Position numbers and translations under genes: made by a program | Part shown: positions 1-6,918 of the stretch, piece after piece | Position numbering within the stretch: the first letter of the stretch is position 1 | How the letters are laid out: the number at the start of each line of letters is the position of its first letter | Notes under the pieces: model-generated | Told to the model about the DNA's origin: nothing | The model's input: the letters and a program-made list of their open reading frames with translations, nothing else | Database searches by the model: none | From: an uncultured Eubacteriales bacterium | GTDB lineage: Bacteria > Bacillota > Clostridia > Christensenellales > CAG-138 | Length of the DNA stretch: 7,901 nt | Direction of reading: 5' to 3' | Assembly (NCBI GenBank): GCA_902768995.1 | Contig: CACXNN010000053.1 | Location: 1-7,901, forward strand

Positions 1-2
1 AC

Positions 3-635
3 GCCTTCACCTTCGGCTTCGGAAAGCAGAACGATCTTTGGGCGGAGGACGCCCGGGAGGACAATCTGTTCGGCGCCAGCTTCACCGCCTGCTGGGACGG
101 CGGCCGCCTGCCTATCCAGCTGCAGGTGCCAGGACATCACATGATCCTAAACGCCCTTTCCGCCGTGGCCGTGGGCCTTGCGCTCCATGTGCCCCCCGAA
201 AAGATGCAGCAAGGGCTCGCCTCTTTCGCGCCCATTTCTGGCCGCATGGCGGTGGAAAAACTCCCTCGGTTCACGCTGCTCAACGACGTCTATAACGCCA
301 ACCCCACATCCATGAAGGCGTCCCTTCAGGTCCTTTCCCGGGCAGCCGGGCGAAAGGTGTGCATCCTGGGCGATATGCTGGAGCTGGGCGAGCAGGCGGC
401 TGACCTTCACGAGCGGGTCGCCCAGGAGGCGGCTGAGATGGGGATCGATGTGATCGTGGGCGTGGGCCCCCTATTCCATGCCGCTGTGGCGCAAACGAAA
501 GGTCTTGGTTTCGAGACCCAGGCGGATATGCTTAAAAGCCTTCCCGATCTGTTGAAAACAGGCGACGCCATCCTGGTCAAGGGCTCCCGCGGGATGCACC
601 TGGAAAAGACGGTGGATGCCATCAGGGCGCTGTAA
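3..635 (+). CDS. murF: MurF, UDP-MurNAc-tripeptide:D-Ala-D-Ala ligase (C-terminal half, 5' end outside window)
   Basis: This is the last 210 codons of MurF, the cytoplasmic ATP-dependent ligase that adds the D-Ala-D-Ala dipeptide to UDP-MurNAc-tripeptide, the last soluble step of peptidoglycan precursor synthesis. The reading frame is open from the window's left edge, so the ATG at 126 lies inside the gene and is not its start. Visible family motifs are PGHHMILNALSAVAVG (from about 126), the NDVYNANP motif (282-305) that marks the start of the C-terminal domain, GDMLELG (369-389) and KGSRGMHLE (579-605). MurF is usually about 450 residues, so the N-terminal UDP-substrate domain and the Walker-type ATP site are missing from view. 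The frame is intact to its TAA stop. The gene converges on rph, with a shared hairpin terminator 20 bp downstream. MurC, MurD and MurE are less likely because NDVYNANP and the GDMLELG region are MurF-like. Confidence 0.95.
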   Translation, partial: AFTFGFGKQNDLWAEDAREDNLFGASFTACWDGGRLPIQLQVPGHHMILNALSAVAVGLALHVPPEKMQQGLASFAPISGRMAVEKLPRFTLLNDVYNANPTSMKASLQVLSRAAGRKVCILGDMLELGEQAADLHERVAQEAAEMGIDVIVGVGPLFHAAVAQTKGLGFETQADMLKSLPDLLKTGDAILVKGSRGMHLEKTVDAIRAL

Positions 636-654
636 CGCCAAAGATTTGCGCACA

Positions 655-681
655 AAAAGAGCCGGACAATCCGGCTCTTTT
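655..681. terminator. Bidirectional intrinsic terminator between convergent murF and rph
   Basis: The arms at 655-666 and 670-681 pair over 12 bp (core GAGCCGGA with TCCGGCTC) around a CAA loop. On the + strand the stem ends in TTTT, and on the - strand it ends in TTTTTG, so both transcripts would have a GC-rich stem followed by a U-run. It lies 20 bp after the murF stop and 15 bp after the rph stop, as expected for a shared terminator of convergent genes. Confidence 0.9.
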
Positions 682-695
682 CCTGTATAAGCGTA

Positions 696-1409
696 TTACT
701 GGGCTTGCTCCGTTTCCTGCTGTTTTTCCATAAGGGTGCGGATGCCGCCCTCAGCCAGGGACAGCAGCTCTTCCAGTTCAGACCGAGAGAAGGCGCGGCC
801 CTCCCCCGTGCCCTGGACCTCGATGAACTCGCCCGCCTCGTTCATGACCAGGTTCATGTCCACCTGGGCGGCGGAGTCCTCCCCGTAGCAAAGGTCCAGC
901 ATTGGCGTGTCGTTGACGATGCCCACGGACACGGCGGCGATGCGATGTAGCATGGGGTCCTGCTCCAGCCTACCTTCCTTCAGCCACTTCTGCACGCCCA
1001 GCGCCACGGCCACATAGGCCCCGGTGATGGAAGCGGTGCGGGTGCCGCCGTCGGCCTGAAGCACGTCGCAGTCCACATAGATGACCCGCTCCCCCAGTTT
1101 GTCGAGATCCACTCCGGCCCGGAGGCTACGACCGATGAGCCGCTGGATCTCCGTGGACCGGCCGTCCTGCTTCAAATAATCCCGCTTCTTCCGGTTGCCT
1201 GTGCTGGAGGGGAGCATGGCGTACTCCGCCGTGAGCCAGCCTTTCCCTGTCCCCTTCAAAAAGGGCATGGTGCCCTCCTCCAAAAGGGCCGTACACAGCA
1301 CCCGGGTGTTGCCCCAGCTGATGAGCACGGAGCCGCCCTTAGTGTCGGTGAAGTCCCGGATCATGGTGATGGGTCTCAATTCGTTTTCCTGTCTGCCGTC
1401 CTTGCGCAT
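696..1409 (-). CDS. rph: Ribonuclease PH (tRNA 3'-end processing phosphorolytic exonuclease)
   Basis: RNase PH is a cytoplasmic ring-forming phosphorolytic 3'-5' exoribonuclease that trims the 3' tails of tRNA precursors and other structured RNAs, using phosphate and releasing nucleoside diphosphates. The 237 residues match the usual family length of about 240. The start is supported by the typical opening MRKDGRQENELRPI and a GGGAGGG ribosome binding site (about 1415-1421). DGRSTEIQRLIGRSLR (about residues 82-97, R84 as the phosphate-contacting arginine) and CDVLQADGGTRTASITGA (114-131, R124) are the phosphorolysis-site signatures. EDSAAQVDMN (177-186) carries the two conserved metal or catalytic aspartates, D178 and D184. 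The C-terminal tail is short and Glu/Gln-rich. The gene follows the clpX terminator and probably has its own promoter at about 1437-1465. No active-site residue appears to be missing. Confidence 0.97.
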   Translation of the reverse strand: MRKDGRQENELRPITMIRDFTDTKGGSVLISWGNTRVLCTALLEEGTMPFLKGTGKGWLTAEYAMLPSSTGNRKKRDYLKQDGRSTEIQRLIGRSLRAGVDLDKLGERVIYVDCDVLQADGGTRTASITGAYVAVALGVQKWLKEGRLEQDPMLHRIAAVSVGIVNDTPMLDLCYGEDSAAQVDMNLVMNEAGEFIEVQGTGEGRAFSRSELEELLSLAEGGIRTLMEKQQETEQAQ

Positions 1410-1436
1410 GGTGGCCCTCCCAATCGTTGATATTTC

Positions 1437-1465
1437 ATTTTACCACATCCCGCGCAAAAAGAAAA
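1437..1465 (-). promoter_or_regulatory. Candidate promoter of rph (extended -10)
   Basis: Read on the - strand, the motif TGG-TAAAAT (1437-1445) is an extended -10. Its -35 position, 17 bp upstream at 1460-1465, reads only TTTTCT, which is a poor match and lies within the T-tract of the clpX terminator. The predicted start near 1430 would leave a leader of about 20 nt containing the GGGAGGG site. Sharing sequence with a terminator is plausible in this very short gap, but the -35 match is weak, so part of rph expression could come from clpX readthrough. Confidence 0.4.
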
Positions 1466-1483
1466 GCGGCATCGCTGCCGCTT
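1456..1483 (-). terminator. Intrinsic terminator after clpX
   Basis: On the - strand AAGCGGC (1477-1483) pairs with GCCGCTT (1464-1470) around a 6-nt loop, followed by TTCTTTTT. It starts 16 bp after the clpX stop codon and ends the tig-clpP-clpX transcript before rph. Confidence 0.8.
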
Positions 1484-1498
1484 CTTGGTTTGTGGCTG

Positions 1499-2851
<1,353 letters not shown>

Positions 2852-2875
2852 TTCGTTACTTCGTTTCCTTTCTCG

Positions 2876-3460
2876 TTACCGACGGGGCGCGATGACCTCG
2901 TCGATGATGCCGTAGGCCTTGGCCTCGTTGGCATCCATGTAGTTGTCCAGCTCCGTATCGTGCTCCACCTTCTCCACGGGCTGACCGGTACGCTTCGCCA
3001 AGATCTCGTTCAAGCGACGCTTGATCTTAATGATCTGCTCCGCCACGATGGAGATATCGGTGGCCTTGCCCTGTGCGCCGCCGGAGGGCTGGTGGATCAT
3101 GATCTCCGCGTTCTCCAGGGCCTTGCGCTTGCCCTTGGCGCCAGCCGCCAGCAAGAACGCGCCCATGCTGGCCGCGAGACCCACGCAGATGGTGCACACC
3201 TCACAGCGAAGATACTGCATGGTGTCGTAGATGGCGAGACCCGCGCTCACGGAGCCGCCGGGGCTGTTGATATAGAGATAGATATCCTTGTCGGGATCGT
3301 CGGCTTCCAAAAAGAGCATCTGGGCGATGATGCTGTTGGCCACATCGTCGTCCACCTCGCCGCCGAGGAAGATGATCCGATCCTTCAGCAGGCGGGAATA
3401 GATGTCATAGGAACGCTCGCCGCGATTGGTTTGCTCCACAACATAGGGGATCAGGTTCAT
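2876..3460 (-). CDS. clpP: ClpP, serine peptidase subunit of the Clp protease
   Basis: ClpP forms a double heptameric ring whose inner chamber degrades polypeptides delivered by ClpX or ClpC. The 194 residues match the usual mature length. The catalytic triad is visible as S98 in GLAASMGAFLLAAG (94-107), H123 in MIHQPSGG (121-128) and D172 in the ELDNYM segment. The substrate-binding motif YINSPGGSVSAGLAIYDTM lies at 63-81. The N-terminus MNLIPYVVEQTNRGERSYDIYSRLL is typical of a form with little or no propeptide. The start is fixed by AAGGAG at 3467-3472, 6 nt from the ATG. It is preceded by tig (44-nt gap) and followed by clpX (24-nt gap), so ClpP and its ATPase are made from one transcript. 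All active-site residues are present. I see no CtsR-type operator at this gene. Confidence 0.98.
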   Translation of the reverse strand: MNLIPYVVEQTNRGERSYDIYSRLLKDRIIFLGGEVDDDVANSIIAQMLFLEADDPDKDIYLYINSPGGSVSAGLAIYDTMQYLRCEVCTICVGLAASMGAFLLAAGAKGKRKALENAEIMIHQPSGGAQGKATDISIVAEQIIKIKRRLNEILAKRTGQPVEKVEHDTELDNYMDANEAKAYGIIDEVIAPRR

Positions 3461-3499
3461 GTGTGTCTCCTTCCTGGAGGAAATATTGACCGTTCCTCC
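3461..3499 (-). promoter_or_regulatory. Ribosome binding site of clpP with overlapping alternative hairpins
   Basis: On the - strand GGAGGAA (3493-3499) can pair with TTCCTCC (3476-3482) around a 10-nt loop. The same TTCCTCC arm is an anti-Shine-Dalgarno that could instead pair through CTCC with the GGAG of the clpP ribosome binding site (3467-3472), across a 5-nt loop. The two structures exclude each other, so the first would expose and the second would mask the clpP start. No U-run follows either stem, so this is not an intrinsic terminator. A regulatory role is inference. Confidence 0.35.
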
Positions 3500-3504
3500 C
3501 GTAA

Positions 3505-4821
3505 TTATTCGGCCTTCGCCTCTTCGGCGGGCTCCTCGTCGGCCTCGACGGCGGTGCTCACCAGCAGGTCCAAGATCTTGTCGGCGCAGGCCCGATCCGC
3601 AAAGTACTCCTTGTCGGAATCGGTCAGGGTCTCCATCAGCTTCTCCTTGGTGAGGCCGTTCTGCTCGGCGTACTGGCCCACAGCGTTCTCGATCTCCTCC
3701 GGGGTGGCGACGATGTTCTCCGCCTTCTTGATGGCTTCGATGACCAGCTCCACCTTCACCCGCTGCTTGGCGTCGGGCCGATACATGGCCTCCATCTTCT
3801 CCTTGTCGGTGCCCATGTACTTGAAGTAGTCATCCATCTTCAGACCGGAAGCCGCCAGCTGATAGGCCATGTTCTGCATCATATACTGGACCTCCCGATC
3901 CACCATGCAGTCGGGGATATCCACCTGGGCGTTCTCAGCGGCCTTCTCCAGCAGTTCGTTCTCCCGGGCGTTCTTGGCGGCGGTCTCACGGGCCTTCAGC
4001 AGCTCCTGCTTCTTGTTTTCCTTCCACTCGGCCACGGTGTCCTGCTCGGATATGTCCTTGATGAACTCGTCATCGATCTCGGGCAGCTCCTTCTTCTGGA
4101 CGGTCTTCACCCGGCAGGTAAAGACGGCGGCCTTGCCCTTCAGGTTCTCCGCGTGGTATTCCTCAGGGAAAGTCACGTTGATGTCCTTCTCCTCGCCGGG
4201 CTTCACGCCCACCAACTGCTCCTCGAAGCCGGGGATGAAGGTGTGAGAGCCGATATCCAGGGTCTGGTCCTGGGCGGTGCCGCCGTCGAAGGCCACGCCG
4301 TCCACCTTGCCGCAGTAATCGAGGATGATCCGATCCCCGTTCTCCACGGGCCGATCCACGTCCTCATACCGGACCTGCTTGGTCTGCTCCATCTTGAGGG
4401 CGTTGTCCACTTCTTCGTCCGTCACAGTATACGCCAGCTTCTTCACGGCTATACCCTTGTACTGACCCAGGGTCACCTCGGGCTTGAGCTGCACTTCGGC
4501 CACGTAGGTGACGCCCTCTGCCTCGCTCATGACGGGGATATCCACCACGGAGGGACGATCCACGGGGACGAGCTTGTGCTCCGCCACGGCGGCGTCGTAG
4601 GGCTCCGCCCAGCACAGATCGAACGCTTCATCGTAGAAGACCATAGCGCCGTAGTTGGCTTCGATGACCTTGCGGGGGGCCTTGCCCTTGCGGAAGCCGG
4701 GCACGGGATACCGACTGGCGGTTTTATGATAGGCATCGTTCAGCGCCTTCACAAAGGCGTCCTTTTCGACGTTGATGGTGAGCCGGGCGATATTGCCTTC
4801 CTTCATTTCAAGAACTGACAT
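3505..4821 (-). CDS. tig: Trigger factor, ribosome-associated chaperone and peptidyl-prolyl isomerase
   Basis: Trigger factor binds near the ribosomal exit tunnel and shields nascent chains. The 438 residues compare with 432 in E. coli. The ribosome-binding N-domain carries the signature GFRKGKAP (42-49). The FKBP-like isomerase domain spans roughly residues 155-245 and includes NGDRIILDYCGKVDG, IPGFEEQLVGVKPGEE and a VTFPEEYHAENLKGKAA stretch closely resembling the E. coli protein. The remaining helical region is the chaperone domain, ending in an acidic tail (ADEEPAEEAKAE). The frame stays open to an ATG at 4869, but I chose 4821: MSVLEMKEGNIARL is the normal N-terminus, and AAGGAG at 4829-4834 sits 7 nt upstream. 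The longer start would add MVICTAYASKERRRRI, which is not family-like, and lies at the predicted transcription start. It is the first gene of the tig-clpP-clpX operon. Confidence 0.97.
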   Translation of the reverse strand: MSVLEMKEGNIARLTINVEKDAFVKALNDAYHKTASRYPVPGFRKGKAPRKVIEANYGAMVFYDEAFDLCWAEPYDAAVAEHKLVPVDRPSVVDIPVMSEAEGVTYVAEVQLKPEVTLGQYKGIAVKKLAYTVTDEEVDNALKMEQTKQVRYEDVDRPVENGDRIILDYCGKVDGVAFDGGTAQDQTLDIGSHTFIPGFEEQLVGVKPGEEKDINVTFPEEYHAENLKGKAAVFTCRVKTVQKKELPEIDDEFIKDISEQDTVAEWKENKKQELLKARETAAKNARENELLEKAAENAQVDIPDCMVDREVQYMMQNMAYQLAASGLKMDDYFKYMGTDKEKMEAMYRPDAKQRVKVELVIEAIKKAENIVATPEEIENAVGQYAEQNGLTKEKLMETLTDSDKEYFADRACADKILDLLVSTAVEADEEPAEEAKAE

Positions 4822-4828
4822 GATTCTT

Positions 4829-4834
4829 CTCCTT
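4829..4834 (-). promoter_or_regulatory. Ribosome binding site that fixes the tig start
   Basis: On the - strand AAGGAG lies 7 nt before the ATG at 4821. No comparable site precedes the in-frame ATG at 4869, which favours the shorter trigger factor of 438 residues. Confidence 0.8.
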
Positions 4835-4877
4835 CTCTCTTTGCTCGCATAGGCGGTGCATATTACCATAGCGTGTT

Positions 4878-4906
4878 ATTCTACCACAGCCTATCCCCAA
4901 ATGCAA
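4878..4906 (-). promoter_or_regulatory. Promoter of the tig-clpP-clpX operon
   Basis: On the - strand a -35 TTGCAT (4901-4906) is followed after 17 bp by -10 TAGAAT (4878-4883), preceded by TGG to give an extended -10 (TGTGGTAGAAT). The predicted start near 4871 gives a leader of about 50 nt to the tig ATG. No HrcA (CIRCE) or canonical CtsR operator is visible around it, so the operon looks vegetative (sigma-A type) rather than heat-shock controlled. Confidence 0.65.
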
Positions 4907-4952
4907 GGAAAAATCTATGGCTTATCCCTGTCCTTCCAAAGAAATTCACAGG

Positions 4953-4976
4953 GGTGCCTCAATTGGTGCCGTAGGC
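4953..4976. repeat. Short direct repeat GGTGCC between the divergent promoters
   Basis: GGTGCC occurs at 4953-4958 and 4965-4970, 12 bp apart start to start, close to one helical turn. A GCCT...AGGC inverted pair (4956-4959 and 4973-4976) overlaps it. It lies between the tig promoter and the promoter of the gene at 5045 and could be a regulator site, but repeats this short can occur by chance. Confidence 0.2.
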
Positions 4977-4988
4977 GTAAATAAATTG

Positions 4989-5005
4989 AAACATTGCATA
5001 TGTTT
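4989..5005. promoter_or_regulatory. Inverted repeat AAACAT-N5-ATGTTT upstream of the 5045 promoter
   Basis: A perfect 6-bp inverted repeat with a 5-bp spacer in an AT-rich patch ends 2 bp before the -35 (TTGACC at 5008). Its size and position suit a dimeric regulator site or an UP-like AT-rich element. The surrounding DNA is GC-rich, which makes the AT-rich patch stand out. No known regulator motif is recognised. Confidence 0.3.
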
Positions 5006-5007
5006 TC

Positions 5008-5037
5008 TTGACCTTTCGACCAGAACGGTGGTACAGT
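5008..5037 (+). promoter_or_regulatory. Promoter of the 5045 gene run, possibly leaderless
   Basis: A -35 TTGACC (5008-5013) and a -10 TACAGT (5032-5037) are separated by 18 bp, and TGG (5029-5031) makes the -10 extended. Transcription is expected to start about 7 bp after the -10, near 5044-5045, which is the ATG of the first gene. The -10 resembles those proposed for tig and rph (GTGGTA core). Confidence 0.6.
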
Positions 5038-5044
5038 AGGGTGT

Positions 5045-6169
5045 ATGAATGAAGCAAAGGCAAAGCCAAGGATCAACTTCCTGCGTCTCATATTGTTTGC
5101 GTTGGTCGCCATCGTCCTCTCTGGCGGCGTTTTTGCGGTGTTCTATCTCATGTTTCGGCAGCGGGACGCTTCTCTGACCTATGAAAAATTGGACATTGAT
5201 GCCAACATGGACTACCATGTTTCCGGCGGGTATCTGACGTATGCCTCCGCCACCGACCTTATCCAGGTGAACACTTCCGATACCAAGAAGAGCATCGTGA
5301 CCAATCTGCCCACCGCCATCGACGGGTTCGGCGTATCCTCCACCATCACGGCGGTGTACGCCGGCTCCAATCTTCAGCTGCGCAACTTCAAGACCCTGAC
5401 GCTGAACGGCACCATCCGGGGCGTGGCCTGCGGCGGCAGCCATTGCGCCGCCCTCAGGACCAACGAGGTGAACGGGCTCGACTCCATCGTCGTTTTCAAC
5501 GCTTCCGCGGAAGCCGTGGGCAACCCCATCGACTTTTCGGAGAGCAAGGTGGTCAACTTCGGCTTCGAAACAGGCTATGGACGGGAGCTTTTGTGGGTCA
5601 TCTGCGTGAATACCCAGGCGTCTCTGCCGGTGACCACCGTCCGCTTATATGACTACAACAACGGCGGCGCCATGAGCTATTACCCCTCCTTCTACGAGCA
5701 GAGCATCGAGCGGGTCTATTTCACGGAAGACTCCGTCTTTCTGATCGGCACAGAGGATATCGTCCGCTATAACCTGGACAGCAGCCGGGAGCGGTATCGG
5801 GTGGGCATCTACGGCAAGGAGGTCATGGACGTGGCGTTCAGCAGCGGCACGGTACGCTTCCTTCTCAAGCCCCGGGGCTCCAGCAACGAGCACATCCTGT
5901 ACACCCTGGCCCTGGCGGAAGCGGACGCCCCCAACACCACCATGCTGACCGTATATGTGGGTGAGAACATCGTGAACGCTTTCTTGCAGAGCAACGGCAT
6001 CCGCATCGTGACCAGGACCCGCATGATCAGCTATACCTATTCCGGCAAGAACTCACCATCCGCCGATATCGAGCTGGAATACCCGGCGGACGCCGCTCTG
6101 AAGCTGAACGACTCCTCCTTCCTTCTGGTCAGCGGGGACGACTGCTACTTCACGAAACGGGAGTCATAA
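5045..6169 (+). CDS. Single-pass membrane-anchored protein of unknown function, beta-rich outer domain
   Basis: The function is not recognised. The 374 residues start with a short positively charged stretch (residues 1-14), then one hydrophobic helix (about 15-37, LILFALVAIVLSGGVFAVFYLMF) followed by RQR. This suggests an uncleaved signal anchor with the remaining 335 or so residues outside the membrane. The outer part is rich in short beta-like segments ending in polar turns (for example YLTYASATDLIQVNT, RVYFTEDSVFLIGTEDIVRYNLD), as in beta-propellers. VACGGSHCAAL (127-137) differs at one position from the RCC1 repeat signature. The layout reminds me of Clostridia proteins annotated DUF5711, but I cannot confirm that. 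No catalytic motif is evident. The ATG at 5045 is the only ATG before the membrane helix, with an in-frame TGA at 5009 upstream and no proper Shine-Dalgarno. It is the first gene of a likely operon with the CvpA-family gene. Confidence 0.85.
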   Translation: MNEAKAKPRINFLRLILFALVAIVLSGGVFAVFYLMFRQRDASLTYEKLDIDANMDYHVSGGYLTYASATDLIQVNTSDTKKSIVTNLPTAIDGFGVSSTITAVYAGSNLQLRNFKTLTLNGTIRGVACGGSHCAALRTNEVNGLDSIVVFNASAEAVGNPIDFSESKVVNFGFETGYGRELLWVICVNTQASLPVTTVRLYDYNNGGAMSYYPSFYEQSIERVYFTEDSVFLIGTEDIVRYNLDSSRERYRVGIYGKEVMDVAFSSGTVRFLLKPRGSSNEHILYTLALAEADAPNTTMLTVYVGENIVNAFLQSNGIRIVTRTRMISYTYSGKNSPSADIELEYPADAALKLNDSSFLLVSGDDCYFTKRES

Positions 6170-6174
6170 GGAGG
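6168..6174 (+). promoter_or_regulatory. Ribosome binding site overlapping the upstream stop codon
   Basis: TAAGGAGG combines the stop codon of the 5045 gene (6167-6169) with a full AAGGAGG, 4 nt before the ATG at 6179. Ribosomes ending the first gene would sit on this site, so the two membrane proteins are probably translationally coupled and made in linked amounts. Confidence 0.8.
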
Positions 6175-6178
6175 GGCT

Positions 6179-6880
6179 ATGGTCGATCTGGTGATCCTGT
6201 TGATCCTGGCCATCGCTCTTCTGGCCGGATATTATCGGGGCGTGATCTACTCCGCTATCAACCTGGGCGTATCCATCCTGTCCTTCGTCATGGCGCTGCT
6301 CCTCTGCACCACCCTGTCCGGCGTCGTGCAGAAGCGGCAGAGCCTGTATGAAATGATGCTCTACTACTTCGAGGGGTACGAGTATATCAACGAGACCAGC
6401 GTGGAGCTGGTCCACGTGTCCGTCTCCCAGATCGGTGAAAAGGAGCTGGCTGTCGTCGTGAAGAATGCGGACATGCCCTCTCCCTTCGACAGCGCCATCA
6501 CGGGCAACGTCAAAAAGCAGGTGTACGAGAGCCGCGGCATTTATTCCCTGGGCGACTACTTCAATCAGACCATCGTGGACACGGTGCTGAACATCATTTC
6601 GCTCCTGCTGCTGTTTTTGATCTTCCGGCTGCTGTTCGGGTTCGTGCTGCGGCTCATCGACTTCGGGGCCGCCGGATTGCCCCGTCTCAAGCAGTTCGAC
6701 GTGCCCCTGGCCTGCGGCATCGGATTGCTGCACGGCGTGCTGCTGGTTTCCGTCCTGTTCATGCTGGTGCCCCTCATGCTGGTGGTGGTGCCCCGGCTGT
6801 CGAAGTTCATCGACGGTTCCCTGCTGGGCGGGTTCTTCTATCGGGGCAATGTTTTGCTGCGTATGGTGCCTACGGTATAG
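6179..6880 (+). CDS. CvpA-family polytopic membrane protein with enlarged loop
   Basis: This 233-residue integral membrane protein has about four hydrophobic segments: 2-19, 22-46, 133-160 and 177-205. The opening MVDLVILLILAIALLAGYYRG, followed by a second helix, and a later LPRLKQFDVPLACGIGLLHGVLL region fit the CvpA family (E. coli colicin V production protein; B. subtilis has a homologue). The biochemical role of the family is not settled; CvpA is linked to envelope integrity and bile-salt tolerance in some enteric bacteria. Family members are usually about 160-180 residues. The extra length is a soluble segment at about 48-132 between helices two and three, which contains alternating hydrophobic-polar stretches. 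It is translationally coupled to the gene at 5045, which also carries an outer domain, so the two products may interact (inference). The aminotransferase gene follows after 38 bp with no terminator. Confidence 0.75.
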   Translation: MVDLVILLILAIALLAGYYRGVIYSAINLGVSILSFVMALLLCTTLSGVVQKRQSLYEMMLYYFEGYEYINETSVELVHVSVSQIGEKELAVVVKNADMPSPFDSAITGNVKKQVYESRGIYSLGDYFNQTIVDTVLNIISLLLLFLIFRLLFGFVLRLIDFGAAGLPRLKQFDVPLACGIGLLHGVLLVSVLFMLVPLMLVVVPRLSKFIDGSLLGGFFYRGNVLLRMVPTV

Positions 6881-6903
6881 GCAAGAAAATATCAAGCATC
6901 TTT

Positions 6904-6910
6904 CAGGAGG
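6904..6910 (+). promoter_or_regulatory. Ribosome binding site that fixes the aminotransferase start
   Basis: CAGGAGG lies 8 nt upstream of the ATG at 6919. It selects this start over the in-frame ATG at residue 9. The 38-bp gap after the CvpA-family stop holds no hairpin terminator and no clear promoter, which suggests cotranscription. Confidence 0.75.
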
Positions 6911-6918
6911 TTGTTGGT

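Noticed and set aside
126..635. A 169-residue protein starting at 126
   Set aside because: The frame is open to the left edge and the upstream residues continue the MurF sequence, so this is an internal methionine of a truncated murF.
3476..3499. An intrinsic terminator between tig and clpP
   Set aside because: The 7-bp stem is not followed by a U-run on the - strand, and the downstream genes are an expected operon continuation.
4153..4818. A 221-codon open frame on the + strand opposite tig
   Set aside because: It is an antisense shadow of trigger factor with His/Leu/Gly-biased composition and no independent support.
4822..4869. A longer trigger factor starting at ATG 4869
   Set aside because: The added N-terminus is not family-like, no ribosome binding site precedes it, and the ATG at 4821 has an AAGGAG at ideal spacing.
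5007..5021. A CtsR-like direct repeat on the - strand (GGTCGAA-A-GGTCAAG)
   Set aside because: CtsR sites have two GGTCAAA-type heptads with a 3-nt spacer; here the spacing is 1 nt and both heptads are imperfect. It overlaps the -35 of the membrane-protein gene, not a clp promoter.
6164..6895. A 243-codon open frame on the - strand opposite the CvpA-family gene
   Set aside because: The product is rich in His and Gln, as expected from antisense reading of a Leu/Val-rich membrane protein. There is no ribosome binding site or domain, and the sense gene has a strong ribosome binding site.
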